Positions 1-8,527 of a stretch of DNA of 64,000 nucleotides are shown here, piece after piece. Source of the stretch: JAXLRU01 sp046330935. Lineage in GTDB: Bacteria; Actinomycetota; Actinomycetes; Actinomycetales; Kineosporiaceae. Numbering within the stretch: the first letter of the stretch is position 1; each line of letters opens with the position of its first letter. The translations under genes were made by a program, and so were the position numbers. Under the pieces are notes generated by a model that was given only the letters and a program-made list of their open reading frames with translations, did not search any database and was not told where the DNA came from. The stretch spans positions 372,001 through 436,000 of the forward strand of contig JAXLRU010000002.1 of the NCBI GenBank assembly GCA_046330935.1, in the 5' to 3' direction.

Positions 1-529
1 GTCGCCGCGGGCTGGCCGCGTCGGGGTCGATGCCGAGCAGGGCGGCGGCGTTGAGGACGGCCTGGACCGTCCACCACGACACCCCGTACGAGGCGGCGAC
101 CTCGGCGACGGACCGCCCGGCCAGGACCGCGGTGAGCAGCTCTCCCGCAGGCGGGCGGTGGTCCTGGCCCGGGCCGGGACCTGCCCGGTGACCTCCGCGA
201 ACGTCCGCCTCGGACAGCGTTGCTCCACACAGGCGAAGCGCCGCCGGATCAGGACCACCCGTACGTGGCCGGCGACCGGAACAGCCGCGCAGCCGTTGTC
301 GGGTCCGTTGATGGACCCGCCCCGAGAGCACCCCACAGGTCGGGCAGCCCGCCTCGCCCTCGACGGAGGCGATCACCACCTCCCGGCCGCCTCCGGGCAG
401 GTCGACCGCGCTCACCACGCGGTACCCGGGCAGGTCGAACAGCACACTCGCCGCATCCCGCGGCGAGCCCGTAGCGTTGTCCACGGCTCGTGGTCCTTCG
501 ATCTCGATGAGTGCCTCAGCAACACCCAT
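1..529 (-). pseudogene. ISL3 family transposase, N-terminal fragment with frameshifts
   Basis: Read from an ATG at 529 on the minus strand, the product begins MGVAEALIEIEG and continues through an N-terminal zinc-finger region (CPTCG, then a C-x5-C pair in the next frame). It then reaches a helix-turn-helix with SVAEVAASYGVSWWTVQ. This is the normal order for ISL3 TnpA. The frame changes at least twice between the CPTCG motif and the HTH, so the copy cannot be translated as one protein as written. The catalytic DDE part is beyond the window. Either the copy is decayed or the sequence has indel errors. Confidence 0.6.
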
Positions 530-589
530 CTCAGCGCAGGACCACGAGCCCCCTCACACGGGCCCGATCACGCTCAAATCCGAAGAGCC
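1..589 (-). mobile_element. ISL3-type insertion sequence, 5' (transposase N-terminal) end, cut by window edge
   Basis: The element ends at 589 with the terminal sequence GGCTCTTCGGATTTGAGCGT read on the minus strand. It starts with the GGCTCTTC hallmark of ISL3-family ends. The matching opposite end lies at 961 (GGCTCTTCACAGTTGAGGGT), so the two ends belong to the same element type. Inside is the start of the transposase reading leftwards. The rest lies outside the window. Confidence 0.75.
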
Positions 590-960
590 GTGAAACCCTC
601 CTGGGACGACGTCGCCGGCGTCACGTCCCCGGCCGAATCCCACATGAGACCGTCGGACCCCTCCAGCAACACCCTCCCGTCCGCGGTCACGAGCCGCAAC
701 CCTCCCCCCGAAGCCGGCAACACCCTCGCAGGACCCCGCACCGCCAACGTCGGCGTCACCGCCGCGATCTGATCCGCACCCTTCTTCGTCTTCACCACCA
801 GAAGAGACGAGAACCCGTCGGGCGTCGCCCGAAGCACGAGATCCACCCCCGGAAGCGTATTCGGATACGTCACCGAATCACCCGAGACGGTGGGCAACGG
901 CAGAACCCAGGGCCAGTCCAGATCGACGCGCCCGGCCGGCGTAGGAACACTCACCAAAGC
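590..960. repeat. 371-bp direct repeat, copy 1
   Basis: Bases 590-960 are the same as 2001-2371 in the same orientation. The segment is internal coding sequence of the secreted-protein gene at 2001-2791. Here it is isolated between two ISL3 ends: 589 on one side and 961 on the other. The copies are far too long to be an ISL3 target-site duplication, so they imply a tandem duplication or an assembly join. Confidence 0.9.
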
Positions 961-2000
961 GGCTCTTCACAGTTGAGGGTGTAGCCCGTCGATGATCTTG
1001 CTTCGGAAGCCACCGGTCTCCAAGAGTGAGCGGGCTATGTAGTGGGTGAGGTTGCGGAAGCCCAGCGCGGTGCCGCGGAGGTGTTCGAGGCGGCCGTTGA
1101 TGGCTTCGGTGGGGCCGTTGCTGGTGCCAGGTCGGTCGAAGTAGGCCAGGACGTCGGCGGCGCGGCGGTTGAGGGTGCGGCCCAGGCGACGCAGCTCGCC
1201 GAGGGCGGCAGGGACGCCCTGGGCAAGGCTGTTGATCACTTGTTGGAGGTGGGCTCGTCCCTGAGCTCGGTCAGGGTGACGGTAAGCGGCGATGATCTGC
1301 TGGTAGACGCCCCAGGTGGCCTCGACCTCGACGTGCTCCTCGACGGCGAACAGGGCGTGTAGCCGGGTCTGCTGTCGGGGGTGAGCAGGTCGGTCCCGGT
1401 AGTCGGAGGCGGCGGGCGGCGAACAGCGGGTCCCCGGCCCGCCCGCGGTGCCCGGTCGTGTCGTGCTGGACGCGCTGTCGGACCCGTTGGAGGGCGTCAC
1501 CGGCGAGGCGGACGACGTGGAAGGGGTCCATCACGGTCACCGCGTCGGGCAGTTCCTCGGTAGCGGCGGTCTTGAACCCGCTGAATCCGTCCATCGCCAC
1601 GACCTCGATCCCTGACCGCCAGGTCGGGTCCTGGGCGGCCAGCCAGGTCTTGAACGCCTGCTTGGAGCGGCCTTCGACCATGGCCAGCAGCCGGGAGGGG
1701 CCGGTGCCGTCCCGGACCGGCGTCAGGTCGATGACCACGGTGACGAACCCGTCCCCGCCGTGGTGGGTGTGCCGCCACACGTGCTCATCGACGCCGATCA
1801 CCGCGACCCCGTCGAGGCGGCCGGGCGCGTCGATCAGCAGCCGCTGCCCGTCGGCGAGGACGGCGTCGTTGGCGGTGTTCCACGCCACGCCCAGCCCGGC
1901 AGCGATCCGAGTGATGCTCAGATGCGCCACGACCAGGCCTTCCAGCGCCCACCGCAACCCACCACGGGAGATCTTCGCCCGCGGTGGGGCGGCCGTGGAG
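961..2000 (-). mobile_element. ISL3-type insertion sequence, transposase C-terminal end
   Basis: The segment starts with the clean end GGCTCTTCACAGTTGAGGGT at 961 and runs to 2000. There it is joined directly to host coding sequence without a second terminal repeat. It lacks the N-terminal part and one end, so it is an incomplete element. Together with 1-589 it suggests tandem units of 371 bp of host DNA plus the element, with a deletion inside this copy. Confidence 0.75.
967..2000 (-). pseudogene. ISL3 family transposase, C-terminal part, truncated and frameshifted
   Basis: The minus strand encodes most of an ISL3 TnpA: HTH (ITRIAAGLGVAWNTANDAV), then GVDEHVWRH with the first catalytic Asp, and VAMDGFSGF with the second. 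The last part reads VEVEATWGVYQQIIAAYRHP and ends SKIIDGLHPQL, with the stop 6 bp from the element end. The frame shifts around 1390-1420, after GDPLFAARRL. The N-terminal zinc-finger region is missing, and the open frame instead runs in from the host gene. This copy is unlikely to be active. Confidence 0.75.
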
Positions 2001-2371
2001 GTGAAACCCTCCTGGGACGACGTCGCCGGCGTCACGTCCCCGGCCGAATCCCACATGAGACCGTCGGACCCCTCCAGCAACACCCTCCCGTCCGCGGTCA
2101 CGAGCCGCAACCCTCCCCCCGAAGCCGGCAACACCCTCGCAGGACCCCGCACCGCCAACGTCGGCGTCACCGCCGCGATCTGATCCGCACCCTTCTTCGT
2201 CTTCACCACCAGAAGAGACGAGAACCCGTCGGGCGTCGCCCGAAGCACGAGATCCACCCCCGGAAGCGTATTCGGATACGTCACCGAATCACCCGAGACG
2301 GTGGGCAACGGCAGAACCCAGGGCCAGTCCAGATCGACGCGCCCGGCCGGCGTAGGAACACTCACCAAAGC
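2001..2371. repeat. 371-bp direct repeat, copy 2
   Basis: This copy is identical to 590-960. It is the one still attached to the 5' part of its gene. Its left border at 2001 is the exact point where the host gene fuses to the interior of the ISL3 element. Confidence 0.9.
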
Positions 2372-2791
2372 CGCCCCCGTACCCTTCCCCGAGAACGAGA
2401 GGCCGATCGAGGAAACAGCGGGCCGGATACGACCATCCGGTTCCAATGTCATCGTTAAGTCCAACGCCTTGAACACTCCAGGCGAAACCTGAACCCGTCG
2501 CGGCCCAGCGAACAGCTCCATCGTGAGAAGCCCACTGGGCTCCGCCACCGTCGTCGACACCTCATCCATCAACGCAGGCACCGGCACCGCGACACCCGTG
2601 GCCTTGGCCCTATCGAGAGCCGCACGCACCGACACCGACTTCGACGACTCAGCACCAGACGGCGACAACGACGCCGCCGGACGCACCCGCGGCTTCTTCA
2701 CAGCCACCGACGACCCAGCCGACGACACCACCAACGACCCGGCCACCACGACAGCGACACCCGACAACGACAACAACCGGCGCGAACGCAC
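2001..2791 (-). pseudogene. Secreted LamG/RHS-type surface protein, 5' part, disrupted by IS
   Basis: From a GTG at 2791 the minus strand encodes a signal peptide (VRSRRLLSLSGVAVVVAG, then a small-residue stretch) and a low-complexity linker. A beta-rich region follows, with motifs such as TYPNTLPGVDLVLRAT and LLVVKTKK. That pattern is seen at the N-terminus of large actinobacterial secreted proteins with RHS or LamG repeats (family knowledge, not searched). After about 263 codons it fuses in frame to the ISL3 transposase, so the large C-terminal part is lost. A longer open frame continues upstream to 3043 but lacks signal-peptide logic. The start is inferred. Confidence 0.6.
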
Positions 2792-3072
2792 CAACAACCC
2801 CCAAGACCCCCGGCGCCCCCCATGGACCCCGAACCGCCGCGCAGTCTTACAGATCCCTGTGACAGGCCACCACGAGCAAGCGCCTCCCTGTGGACAACCG
2901 CGCAGACGCCCCCACCGGACGTCCCCGAGCCGGGATTCGTAGCCTTCGAGCAGGTCGAGCACGGCGACAGGACCCACCCGCGGTTGCAACCGCCACCGGT
3001 GACCTCCTGCGTCGTCGCGGATCGTGGGGGCCCGGACACACATGCTTAACGCCGGTGGAGCACCCTGGAGGG

Positions 3073-5889
3073 GTGACGACGACGCCGAAGCCCCAGCGCC
3101 GAGGGCACGCCCCGCTCTTCTCCGCCGCCGAGGAGGCGGCGGCCGCCCAGCCGTCGGGCCCCGACCCGGTGGCGAGCGAGATCCCCTGGGCGCAGGGCGC
3201 CCCGTGGGCGGGCACGCGGGTGACAGCCGAACACCGCAGGCTCGCGGAGTCTCCGGGGGCGGGGGGCCCGTGGCGACTGTGGGGCCCCTACCTGGCGGGG
3301 CGGCAGTGGGGCACGGTCCGCGAGGACTACTCCCCGGACGGCGATGCGTGGCGCTCGTTCCCCTTCGACCACGCCGTCGCGCGTGCCTACCGGTGGGGCG
3401 AGGACGGCCTGGGCGGCGTCTGCGACCGCTACGGCTTCCTCAACGTCGCCGTGGCCCTGTGGAACCGCAAGGACCCGATCCTCAAGGAACGCCTGTTCGG
3501 CCTCGCCAACGAGGAAGGCAACCACGGCGAGGACGTCAAGGAGTACTGGTGGGCGCTCGACGGCACGCCGTCGCACTCGTGGATGCAGTGGCTGTACCGG
3601 TACCCGCAGGAGGAGTTCCCCTACCAGCTGTTGCGTGAGGAGAACGCCCGGCGCGGCCGCGAGGACCGCGAGTTCGAGCTGGGCGACACGGGCATCCTCG
3701 ACGAGAACCGGTTCTTCGACGTCACCGTGACCTACGCGAAGGCGTCCCCCGACGACCTGTGCATCACCATCAGCGCCACCAACCACGGGCCCGACGCCGC
3801 GCCGCTGGACCTCCTGCCGCAGGCGTGGTTCCGCAACACGTGGGCGTGGGGCCGCGACGGCCGGCGCGGGGTGATGAACCAGATCCTCCCGCCGACCCTC
3901 GCCGTCGGCGGCGTGGAGGCCGCAGAGATCGAGCACGGGCAGCTCGGCACCTACTACCTCGCGGGCAAGGGCTCGCCGGTGCTGCTCTTCTGCGACAACG
4001 AGACCGACTCGGTCACGCTGTTCAACGACCGGCGCAACGGCAGCAAGTACCCCAAGGACGGCGTCAACCGGGCCGTCGTCCACGGCGACCGTTCGCGGAT
4101 CAACCCCGCCGACGAGGGCACGAAGGTCGCCTTCTGGTACTCCTTCGACTCGGTGGCCCCCGGCGAGACGGTGTCGGTCGACTTACGCCTGTCACGCGAG
4201 GCCCCGTCGACGGCGACCTTCGGACCGGGCTTCGCCGAGACGATGAGCGAGCGGCTGCGCGAGGCCGACGAGTTCTACGCTCAGGTGATCCACCCCGACC
4301 TGTCGGAGTCCGACCGGCACGTCGCGCGGCGCGCCTACGCCGGGCTGCTGTGGGGCAAGCAGCTCTACCGCTACGACATGAAGCACTGGCTGGAGGGCGA
4401 CCCGGTGGCCCCCGCCCCCGAGAACCGCCGCGCCCGGGGCCGGCGCAACACCTCGTGGGGGCACGTGGCGCTGGCCGACGTCATCTCGATGCCCGACGAG
4501 TGGGAGTACCCCTGGTTCGCGGCCTGGGATCTCGCGTTCCACTGCATCCCGCTGGCGCACGTCGACCCCGACTTCGCCAAGGAGCAGCTGCTGCTCATGT
4601 GCCGCGAGTGGGCGATGCACCCCAACGGGCAGCTGCCCGCCTACGAGTGGGAGTTCAGCGACGTCAACCCGCCCGTGCACGCCTGGGCGGCCTGGCACGT
4701 GTACCGGATCGACGGCTACCGCGACCGCGAGTTCCTCATCCGGGTGTTCACGAAGCTGCTGCTGAACTTCTCGTGGTGGGTCAACCGCAAGGACTCCACC
4801 GGGTCCAACGTGTTCGAGGGCGGCTTCCTCGGCATGGACAACATCGGCGTCTTCGACCGGTCCGCGCCGCTGCCGCCCGGGTACCGGCTCGAACAGTCCG
4901 ACGCGACGAGCTGGATGGCGTTCTACTGCCAGCAGATGTTCAAGATCGCCCTCGAGCTGTCGCGCTACGACCGCGCCTGGGACGAGACCGCCACCAAGTT
5001 CCTCGAGCACTTCCTCGCCATCGCGGCGACGATGAGCGACTTCGGCTCCCACCACGTGTCGCTGTGGCACGAGGAGGACGGCTTCTTCTACGACGTCCTG
5101 GTCTCCCCCGACGGTTCGGCCGAGCAGATCCGCGTGCCGTCGATGGTCGGCCTCCTGCCGCTGCTCGCGGTCACCGAGGTGCCCTCGTGGATCTCCACGG
5201 AGTGCCCCGACCTCACCGAGCGGCTGCGCTGGCTGCAGCGGCGGCGTCCCGACCTCGTCCGCCCCCTGATCTTCACCAAGGGCGCGGGTGAGCGCCGGAT
5301 GCTCCTGTCGCTGCTCGACCGCGACCGCCTGCGCCGGGTCCTGGAGCGCATGTTCGACGCCGAGCAGTTCCTCTCGCCGTACGGCATCCGCTCGCTGTCG
5401 GCGGCCGTGCGCGGCGGCGTCACCGCCCGAGTCAACGGGCAGGAGGCGTCGATCAGGTACGAGCCGGGCGAGTCCTCCACGGGCATGTTCGGCGGCAACT
5501 CGAACTGGCGGGGGCCGGTGTGGTTCCCCGTGAACGTGCTGCTCGCCGACAAGCTGCGCACCCTCGGCCGCCACTTCGGCGACTCGTTCACCATCGAGGT
5601 GCCCACCGGCTCGGGGCGGTCGATGACGCTGGTGGAGGCCGCCGACGTCATCGACAACGGCCTGGTCGCCCTGTTCCGGCCCGTCGACGGGCGCCGCCCC
5701 GCCGACGGCAAGCGGATCGAGGCGTCCCCCGACCCGTTGTGGGCGCAGCACCCCTCGTTCTCGGAGTACTTCGACGGCGACACCGGCGAGGGGCTCGGGG
5801 CCACCCACCAGACCGGGTGGACCGCGCTCGTCGCGCACCTGCTCAACCCCCGGCTGCCTCCCGACCCCCGCCAGCAGGGCTGGGGCTGA
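3073..5889 (+). CDS. GH63/MGH1-like glycoside hydrolase
   Basis: A 938-residue cytoplasmic-type protein without a signal peptide, resembling bacterial GH63 relatives annotated as MGH1-like glycosidase or glucosidase. The first 420 or so residues form a beta-rich N-domain (for example PFDHAVARAYRWGEDGLGG and LWNRKDPILKERLFG). The rest is the (alpha/alpha)6 barrel, with NGQLPAYEWEFSDVNPPVHA, GFLGMDNIG, SSTGMFGGNSNWRGPVWFP and HPSFSEYFDGDTG. The family hydrolyses alpha-linked glucosides or mannosides; the substrate here cannot be read from sequence. GTG 3073 was chosen because GGAGG lies just upstream, although the spacing is tight. GTG 3055 is the alternative. It stands alone, convergent with the gene at 5900. 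Confidence 0.85.
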   Translation: MTTTPKPQRRGHAPLFSAAEEAAAAQPSGPDPVASEIPWAQGAPWAGTRVTAEHRRLAESPGAGGPWRLWGPYLAGRQWGTVREDYSPDGDAWRSFPFDHAVARAYRWGEDGLGGVCDRYGFLNVAVALWNRKDPILKERLFGLANEEGNHGEDVKEYWWALDGTPSHSWMQWLYRYPQEEFPYQLLREENARRGREDREFELGDTGILDENRFFDVTVTYAKASPDDLCITISATNHGPDAAPLDLLPQAWFRNTWAWGRDGRRGVMNQILPPTLAVGGVEAAEIEHGQLGTYYLAGKGSPVLLFCDNETDSVTLFNDRRNGSKYPKDGVNRAVVHGDRSRINPADEGTKVAFWYSFDSVAPGETVSVDLRLSREAPSTATFGPGFAETMSERLREADEFYAQVIHPDLSESDRHVARRAYAGLLWGKQLYRYDMKHWLEGDPVAPAPENRRARGRRNTSWGHVALADVISMPDEWEYPWFAAWDLAFHCIPLAHVDPDFAKEQLLLMCREWAMHPNGQLPAYEWEFSDVNPPVHAWAAWHVYRIDGYRDREFLIRVFTKLLLNFSWWVNRKDSTGSNVFEGGFLGMDNIGVFDRSAPLPPGYRLEQSDATSWMAFYCQQMFKIALELSRYDRAWDETATKFLEHFLAIAATMSDFGSHHVSLWHEEDGFFYDVLVSPDGSAEQIRVPSMVGLLPLLAVTEVPSWISTECPDLTERLRWLQRRRPDLVRPLIFTKGAGERRMLLSLLDRDRLRRVLERMFDAEQFLSPYGIRSLSAAVRGGVTARVNGQEASIRYEPGESSTGMFGGNSNWRGPVWFPVNVLLADKLRTLGRHFGDSFTIEVPTGSGRSMTLVEAADVIDNGLVALFRPVDGRRPADGKRIEASPDPLWAQHPSFSEYFDGDTGEGLGATHQTGWTALVAHLLNPRLPPDPRQQGWG

Positions 5890-5899
5890 CGGCGGCTCC

Positions 5900-6256
5900 T
5901 CAGACACCGCGGTCGCGGCGGACGTCCGCGCTCGGCGGTGTCGCGGGCGCGGACCAGAAGACCGGGACGTCGTGGCCGTCCGCGCGAGCGACGAGGAACT
6001 CGTCGTTGGTCTCGTCCAGCGACTCCGCGAGGTCCCGGCACACCTGGCGCAACGCGTCGTCGCTGATCTCCTCGGAGTCGCCCTGCCAGGCGCCCTGGTC
6101 GTACAGCCACAGAAAGGCCTGGGCGCCCACGTCGGCGCCGAACGACGCGTACTCGTCGACAATCGCTCCCGCGAGGTGCTCCGGGCAGCCGACCTCGACG
6201 AGCGCGGCGACCAGGTACTCGCGCATCCGGGCAGTGACAGGGCCCTCCTCGTCCAT
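5900..6256 (-). CDS. Hypothetical protein, 118 aa
   Basis: A small acidic soluble protein beginning MDEEGPVTARMREYLVAALV. It has no signal peptide or membrane segment and is predicted largely alpha-helical (the run from EYLVAALVEVGCPEHLAGAI to CRDLAESLDETNDEFLVARA). I do not recognise a family. It is convergent with the GH63 gene, whose stop is 10 bp away, and divergent from the isocitrate lyase family gene. A nested palindrome sits in the divergent gap. Codon bias and GC match the neighbours, so a real gene is likely. Confidence 0.65.
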   Translation of the reverse strand: MDEEGPVTARMREYLVAALVEVGCPEHLAGAIVDEYASFGADVGAQAFLWLYDQGAWQGDSEEISDDALRQVCRDLAESLDETNDEFLVARADGHDVPVFWSAPATPPSADVRRDRGV

Positions 6257-6338
6257 GCCCGCACGGTAGAGCGCGCTCCCCTCGCCGTCGGGCCCTTCTC
6301 GGCGTCCTCAGCAGTCGGCGTCCGGGCGACGGGTGAGG

Positions 6339-6416
6339 CAGATGCCCCCACTTCGCTGCGACACGCCGATGCCGCCGCGGCGTGTCGTGGGGCAGTCGGG
6401 GCAGTCGGGGCATCTG
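6339..6416. repeat. Nested palindromic element
   Basis: Outer arms CAGATGCCCC (6339-6348) and GGGGCATCTG (6407-6416) enclose inner arms CGACACGCC (6359-6367) and GGCGTGTCG (6379-6387). It lies between two divergent gene starts, so it is not a simple terminator. The inner core recurs at 7286 and 22946. Three GGGGCA steps precede the right outer arm. Confidence 0.7.
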
Positions 6417-6464
6417 GCGCGAGGCCGAGCGCCCAGGACCGGCGGCGGGCGTTACGTTGCGGGC

Positions 6465-7241
6465 ATGTCGGACACCAGCGCCAAGCGCGCCGCCTTCCGG
6501 GCCCTGCACGCCGCGGGCTTCTTCGTCCTGCCCAACGCCTGGGACGTCGGCAGCGCCCGGCGCCTCGCCGCGATGGGCTTCCGGGCGATCGCGACGACGA
6601 GCTCGGGCGCGGCCTGGGCGGTGGGCCTGCAGGACGGCGAGCTGGGGCGCGACGGCGTCCTGCGCCACCTCGAGGCGCTGGTCGCCGCCACCGACCTGCC
6701 CGTGAACGCCGACTTCGAGAACGGGTTCGCCGACGATCCCGACGGCGTGGCGGGCAACGTCGAGCTGGCCGCGGCGACCGGGGTGGCCGCCCTCTCGATC
6801 GAGGACTGGTCGGGCAGCGCGATCTACGACCAGGGCCTCGCCGTCGAGCGGTTGCAGGCGGCGCGCGCGGCCCTCGACGCCGCCGCCCCCGACGTCATGC
6901 TGATCGGCCGCCACGAGCACTTCCGCGTGCCCGACGAGCCGGTGGAGCACGCCATCAGCCGTGCCGTGGCGTACGCGGCGGCAGGGGCCGACTGCGTCTA
7001 CGTCCCGTTCATCCGCGACCCCAGGGCCCTCGATGACCTCGTCGCCGCCGTCGCCCCGACCCCGGTCAACGTGCTCGTGCACGACTACGACGACACCATC
7101 GCCCACTTCGCGCGGCTGGGCGTGCGGCGCGTGAGCGTCGGTGGCAGCCTCGCCGCTCGCGCCTGGGCCGCCTTCGACGACGCCGCGCAGACGCTCAAGG
7201 CCGTCGAGGACGAGGCCACCGTCCGCGCGTCCCGGCGCTGA
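6465..7241 (+). CDS. Isocitrate lyase/phosphoenolpyruvate mutase family protein
   Basis: A 258-residue single-domain TIM barrel of the ICL/PEPM superfamily. Visible landmarks are the N-terminal GFFVLPNAWDVGSARRLA, the metal-site region NADFENGFADDPDGV, SIEDWSGSAIYDQ and IGRHEHFRVP. The KKCGH signature of true isocitrate lyase and the C-terminal extension are absent. Members of this short subgroup are carboxyvinyl-phosphonate mutase-like or 2-methylisocitrate-lyase-like C-C or C-P lyases, and the substrate is unknown here. ATG 6465 was chosen because homologues start a few residues before the barrel. It is convergent with arr, with a nested palindrome between them. Confidence 0.8.
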   Translation: MSDTSAKRAAFRALHAAGFFVLPNAWDVGSARRLAAMGFRAIATTSSGAAWAVGLQDGELGRDGVLRHLEALVAATDLPVNADFENGFADDPDGVAGNVELAAATGVAALSIEDWSGSAIYDQGLAVERLQAARAALDAAAPDVMLIGRHEHFRVPDEPVEHAISRAVAYAAAGADCVYVPFIRDPRALDDLVAAVAPTPVNVLVHDYDDTIAHFARLGVRRVSVGGSLAARAWAAFDDAAQTLKAVEDEATVRASRR

Positions 7242-7271
7242 GCGAGCGCAGAGCCTGGCCCGGGGACTTCA

Positions 7272-7329
7272 CCGACGCTGCGTCTGCGACACGCGGTCAT
7301 GGCGCCACGTGTCGCGGCCGGAGCGTCGG
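7272..7329. repeat. Nested palindromic element between convergent genes
   Basis: Outer arms CCGACGCT (7272-7279) and AGCGTCGG (7322-7329), inner arms GCGACACG (7286-7293) and CGTGTCGC (7308-7315). Both arm pairs recur almost unchanged at 22933-22992. The position between two converging genes would suit a bidirectional terminator, but there is no T tract. Confidence 0.75.
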
Positions 7330-7365
7330 CAAAGTGGCCGAGTGAGGAGACACCACGGCGAGAGG

Positions 7366-7785
7366 TCAGTTGATGATCTCCCCGCCCTGGTCGGACAGCA
7401 GCACGGCGAGCCGCTCCTTCCACTGCTGCAGCTCCTCGGCGCTCAGCCGGGGCCAGTCGCTCACCTCCGCGACGATGCGCAGGGGGTCGCTGCTGCGGTA
7501 GGACCGGGTGGGGTTGCCGGGGAACTTCTTGTCGGTGACGTTCGGGTCGTCCTCGAACTCCCCGGTCGGCTCGACCTCGTACACATGCGGCTCGCCGGCC
7601 TCGGCCAGCATCACCGCGATCTCGGCGGCGAGCCCGGCGCCCTCGACGCGGGAGGTGAAGTACACGTGGTTCATCACGATCTCGGGCCGGTAGTTCGACC
7701 GGTACCCGGCGGCGAGCAGGTCGCCGGGGCGCAGGGCGGCCTTGGTGCCGTGGAAGAACGGCCCGTCGTCGAGGGGTCGGTTCAT
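7366..7785 (-). CDS. arr: NAD(+)--rifampin ADP-ribosyltransferase
   Basis: This 139-residue protein matches the compact Arr family over its whole length: FFHGTKAALRPGDLL, GYRSNYRPEIVMNHVYFT, YEVEPTGEFEDDPN, VTDKKFPGNPTRSYRS and DPLRIVAEV. Arr transfers ADP-ribose from NAD+ to the C23 hydroxyl of rifamycins and so inactivates them. The conserved His-Tyr-Asp triad region (HGT, YRSNY, DDPN) is present. The gene has no mobile element beside it and shares host-like GC, so it looks like a resident intrinsic gene rather than a cassette. A start at ATG 7785 gives the usual family length. Confidence 0.92.
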   Translation of the reverse strand: MNRPLDDGPFFHGTKAALRPGDLLAAGYRSNYRPEIVMNHVYFTSRVEGAGLAAEIAVMLAEAGEPHVYEVEPTGEFEDDPNVTDKKFPGNPTRSYRSSDPLRIVAEVSDWPRLSAEELQQWKERLAVLLSDQGGEIIN

Positions 7786-7857
7786 CCGGGCAGCCTAGGC
7801 CGAGCAGGCCGAGGACCCACCGGGAACTGCCAGCGGGGACGGCGCGTCGGACGCCGC

Positions 7858-8454
7858 GTGCGCCGCCTCCGACACGTCATCGCCGTCGCCGTCCTCGCCC
7901 TCACCGGCACCGGGGCGGCCACCTTCGCTCCGCCCTCCGCTGCGTGGGCCAGTTGCGTCGCCCCGACGGTGACGGTGGCCCCGCCCTCGGTGACGCCGGG
8001 GTCCGACCTCGACCTGTCGGGCGAGGGGTTCCAGGCCGGCTGCTACGACACCGGGCAGCCGGGGCGCCCCCCGGCCATGAGCCGCATCCCGGTCATCCTC
8101 ACGCAGGGCGGCCGGACGTGGCGGCTGGCGACGGTGGACGCGCTCAGCGACTACACGGTGCGGGCGAGGATCCGCGTGCCCGACGCCGTCGAGCCGGGCA
8201 CGGCGATCCTCACCCTTGAAGACGCCCAGCCGGCCACCCTCACGGTCGAGGCGGGTGCGCCGAGACGGCTGCCGGACCCGCCGCCGGCCACGACGGCCCC
8301 TCGAGGAGGGACCACGGACGGCACGCTCGGCGACGCGCTCGATCGGGGCCCGTGGCCGTGGGTCGTCCTCGGCGCCGTGGGCGCGGCCATCCTGACCGCC
8401 CTGCGCGGTGGCCGACGCCGCGCCCCTACCGCAGCTCCACCGTCAACGCGTTGA
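7858..8454 (+). CDS. Secreted, C-terminally anchored Ig-like protein
   Basis: A 198-residue protein from GTG 7858. It has a signal peptide (VRRLRHVIAVAVLALTGTGA up to AWA), then a beta-sandwich-like domain of about 100 residues (PPSVTPGSDLDLSGEGFQ, ILTQGGRTWRLATVD) and a Pro/Thr-rich linker. A C-terminal membrane helix (WVVLGAVGAAILTAL) is followed by a basic tail. It is probably displayed on the cell surface, and no enzymatic motif is visible. Its last ten codons and stop are read through the decayed 3' end of a PA14-family gene on the other strand, so the original C-terminus may have been altered. Confidence 0.7.
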   Translation: MRRLRHVIAVAVLALTGTGAATFAPPSAAWASCVAPTVTVAPPSVTPGSDLDLSGEGFQAGCYDTGQPGRPPAMSRIPVILTQGGRTWRLATVDALSDYTVRARIRVPDAVEPGTAILTLEDAQPATLTVEAGAPRRLPDPPPATTAPRGGTTDGTLGDALDRGPWPWVVLGAVGAAILTALRGGRRRAPTAAPPSTR

Positions 8455-8508
8455 GCTTCACGTTCGCCCCGCCCCGCCCCGGCCCGTACCGTGAGCCGTC
8501 GGTCGACG
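8426..8508 (-). pseudogene. Remnant 3' end of a PA14-array paralogue
   Basis: Read on the minus strand this 83-bp stretch encodes RLTVRAGAG, then ANVKLNALTVELR and a stop. It is the same C-terminus as the genes ending at 12863, 14373 and 15467. The upstream part is gone and the sequence passes directly into the lower-GC island at about 8510. It marks the left island boundary and shows that another member of the array once stood here. Confidence 0.75.
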
Positions 8509-8527
8509 ACGCATCGTTATCTGGCCG

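Noticed and set aside
1271..3043. A 590-codon open frame joining a secreted protein to a transposase
   Set aside because: The junction at 2000/2001 is an IS fusion, so it is two broken genes rather than one real protein.
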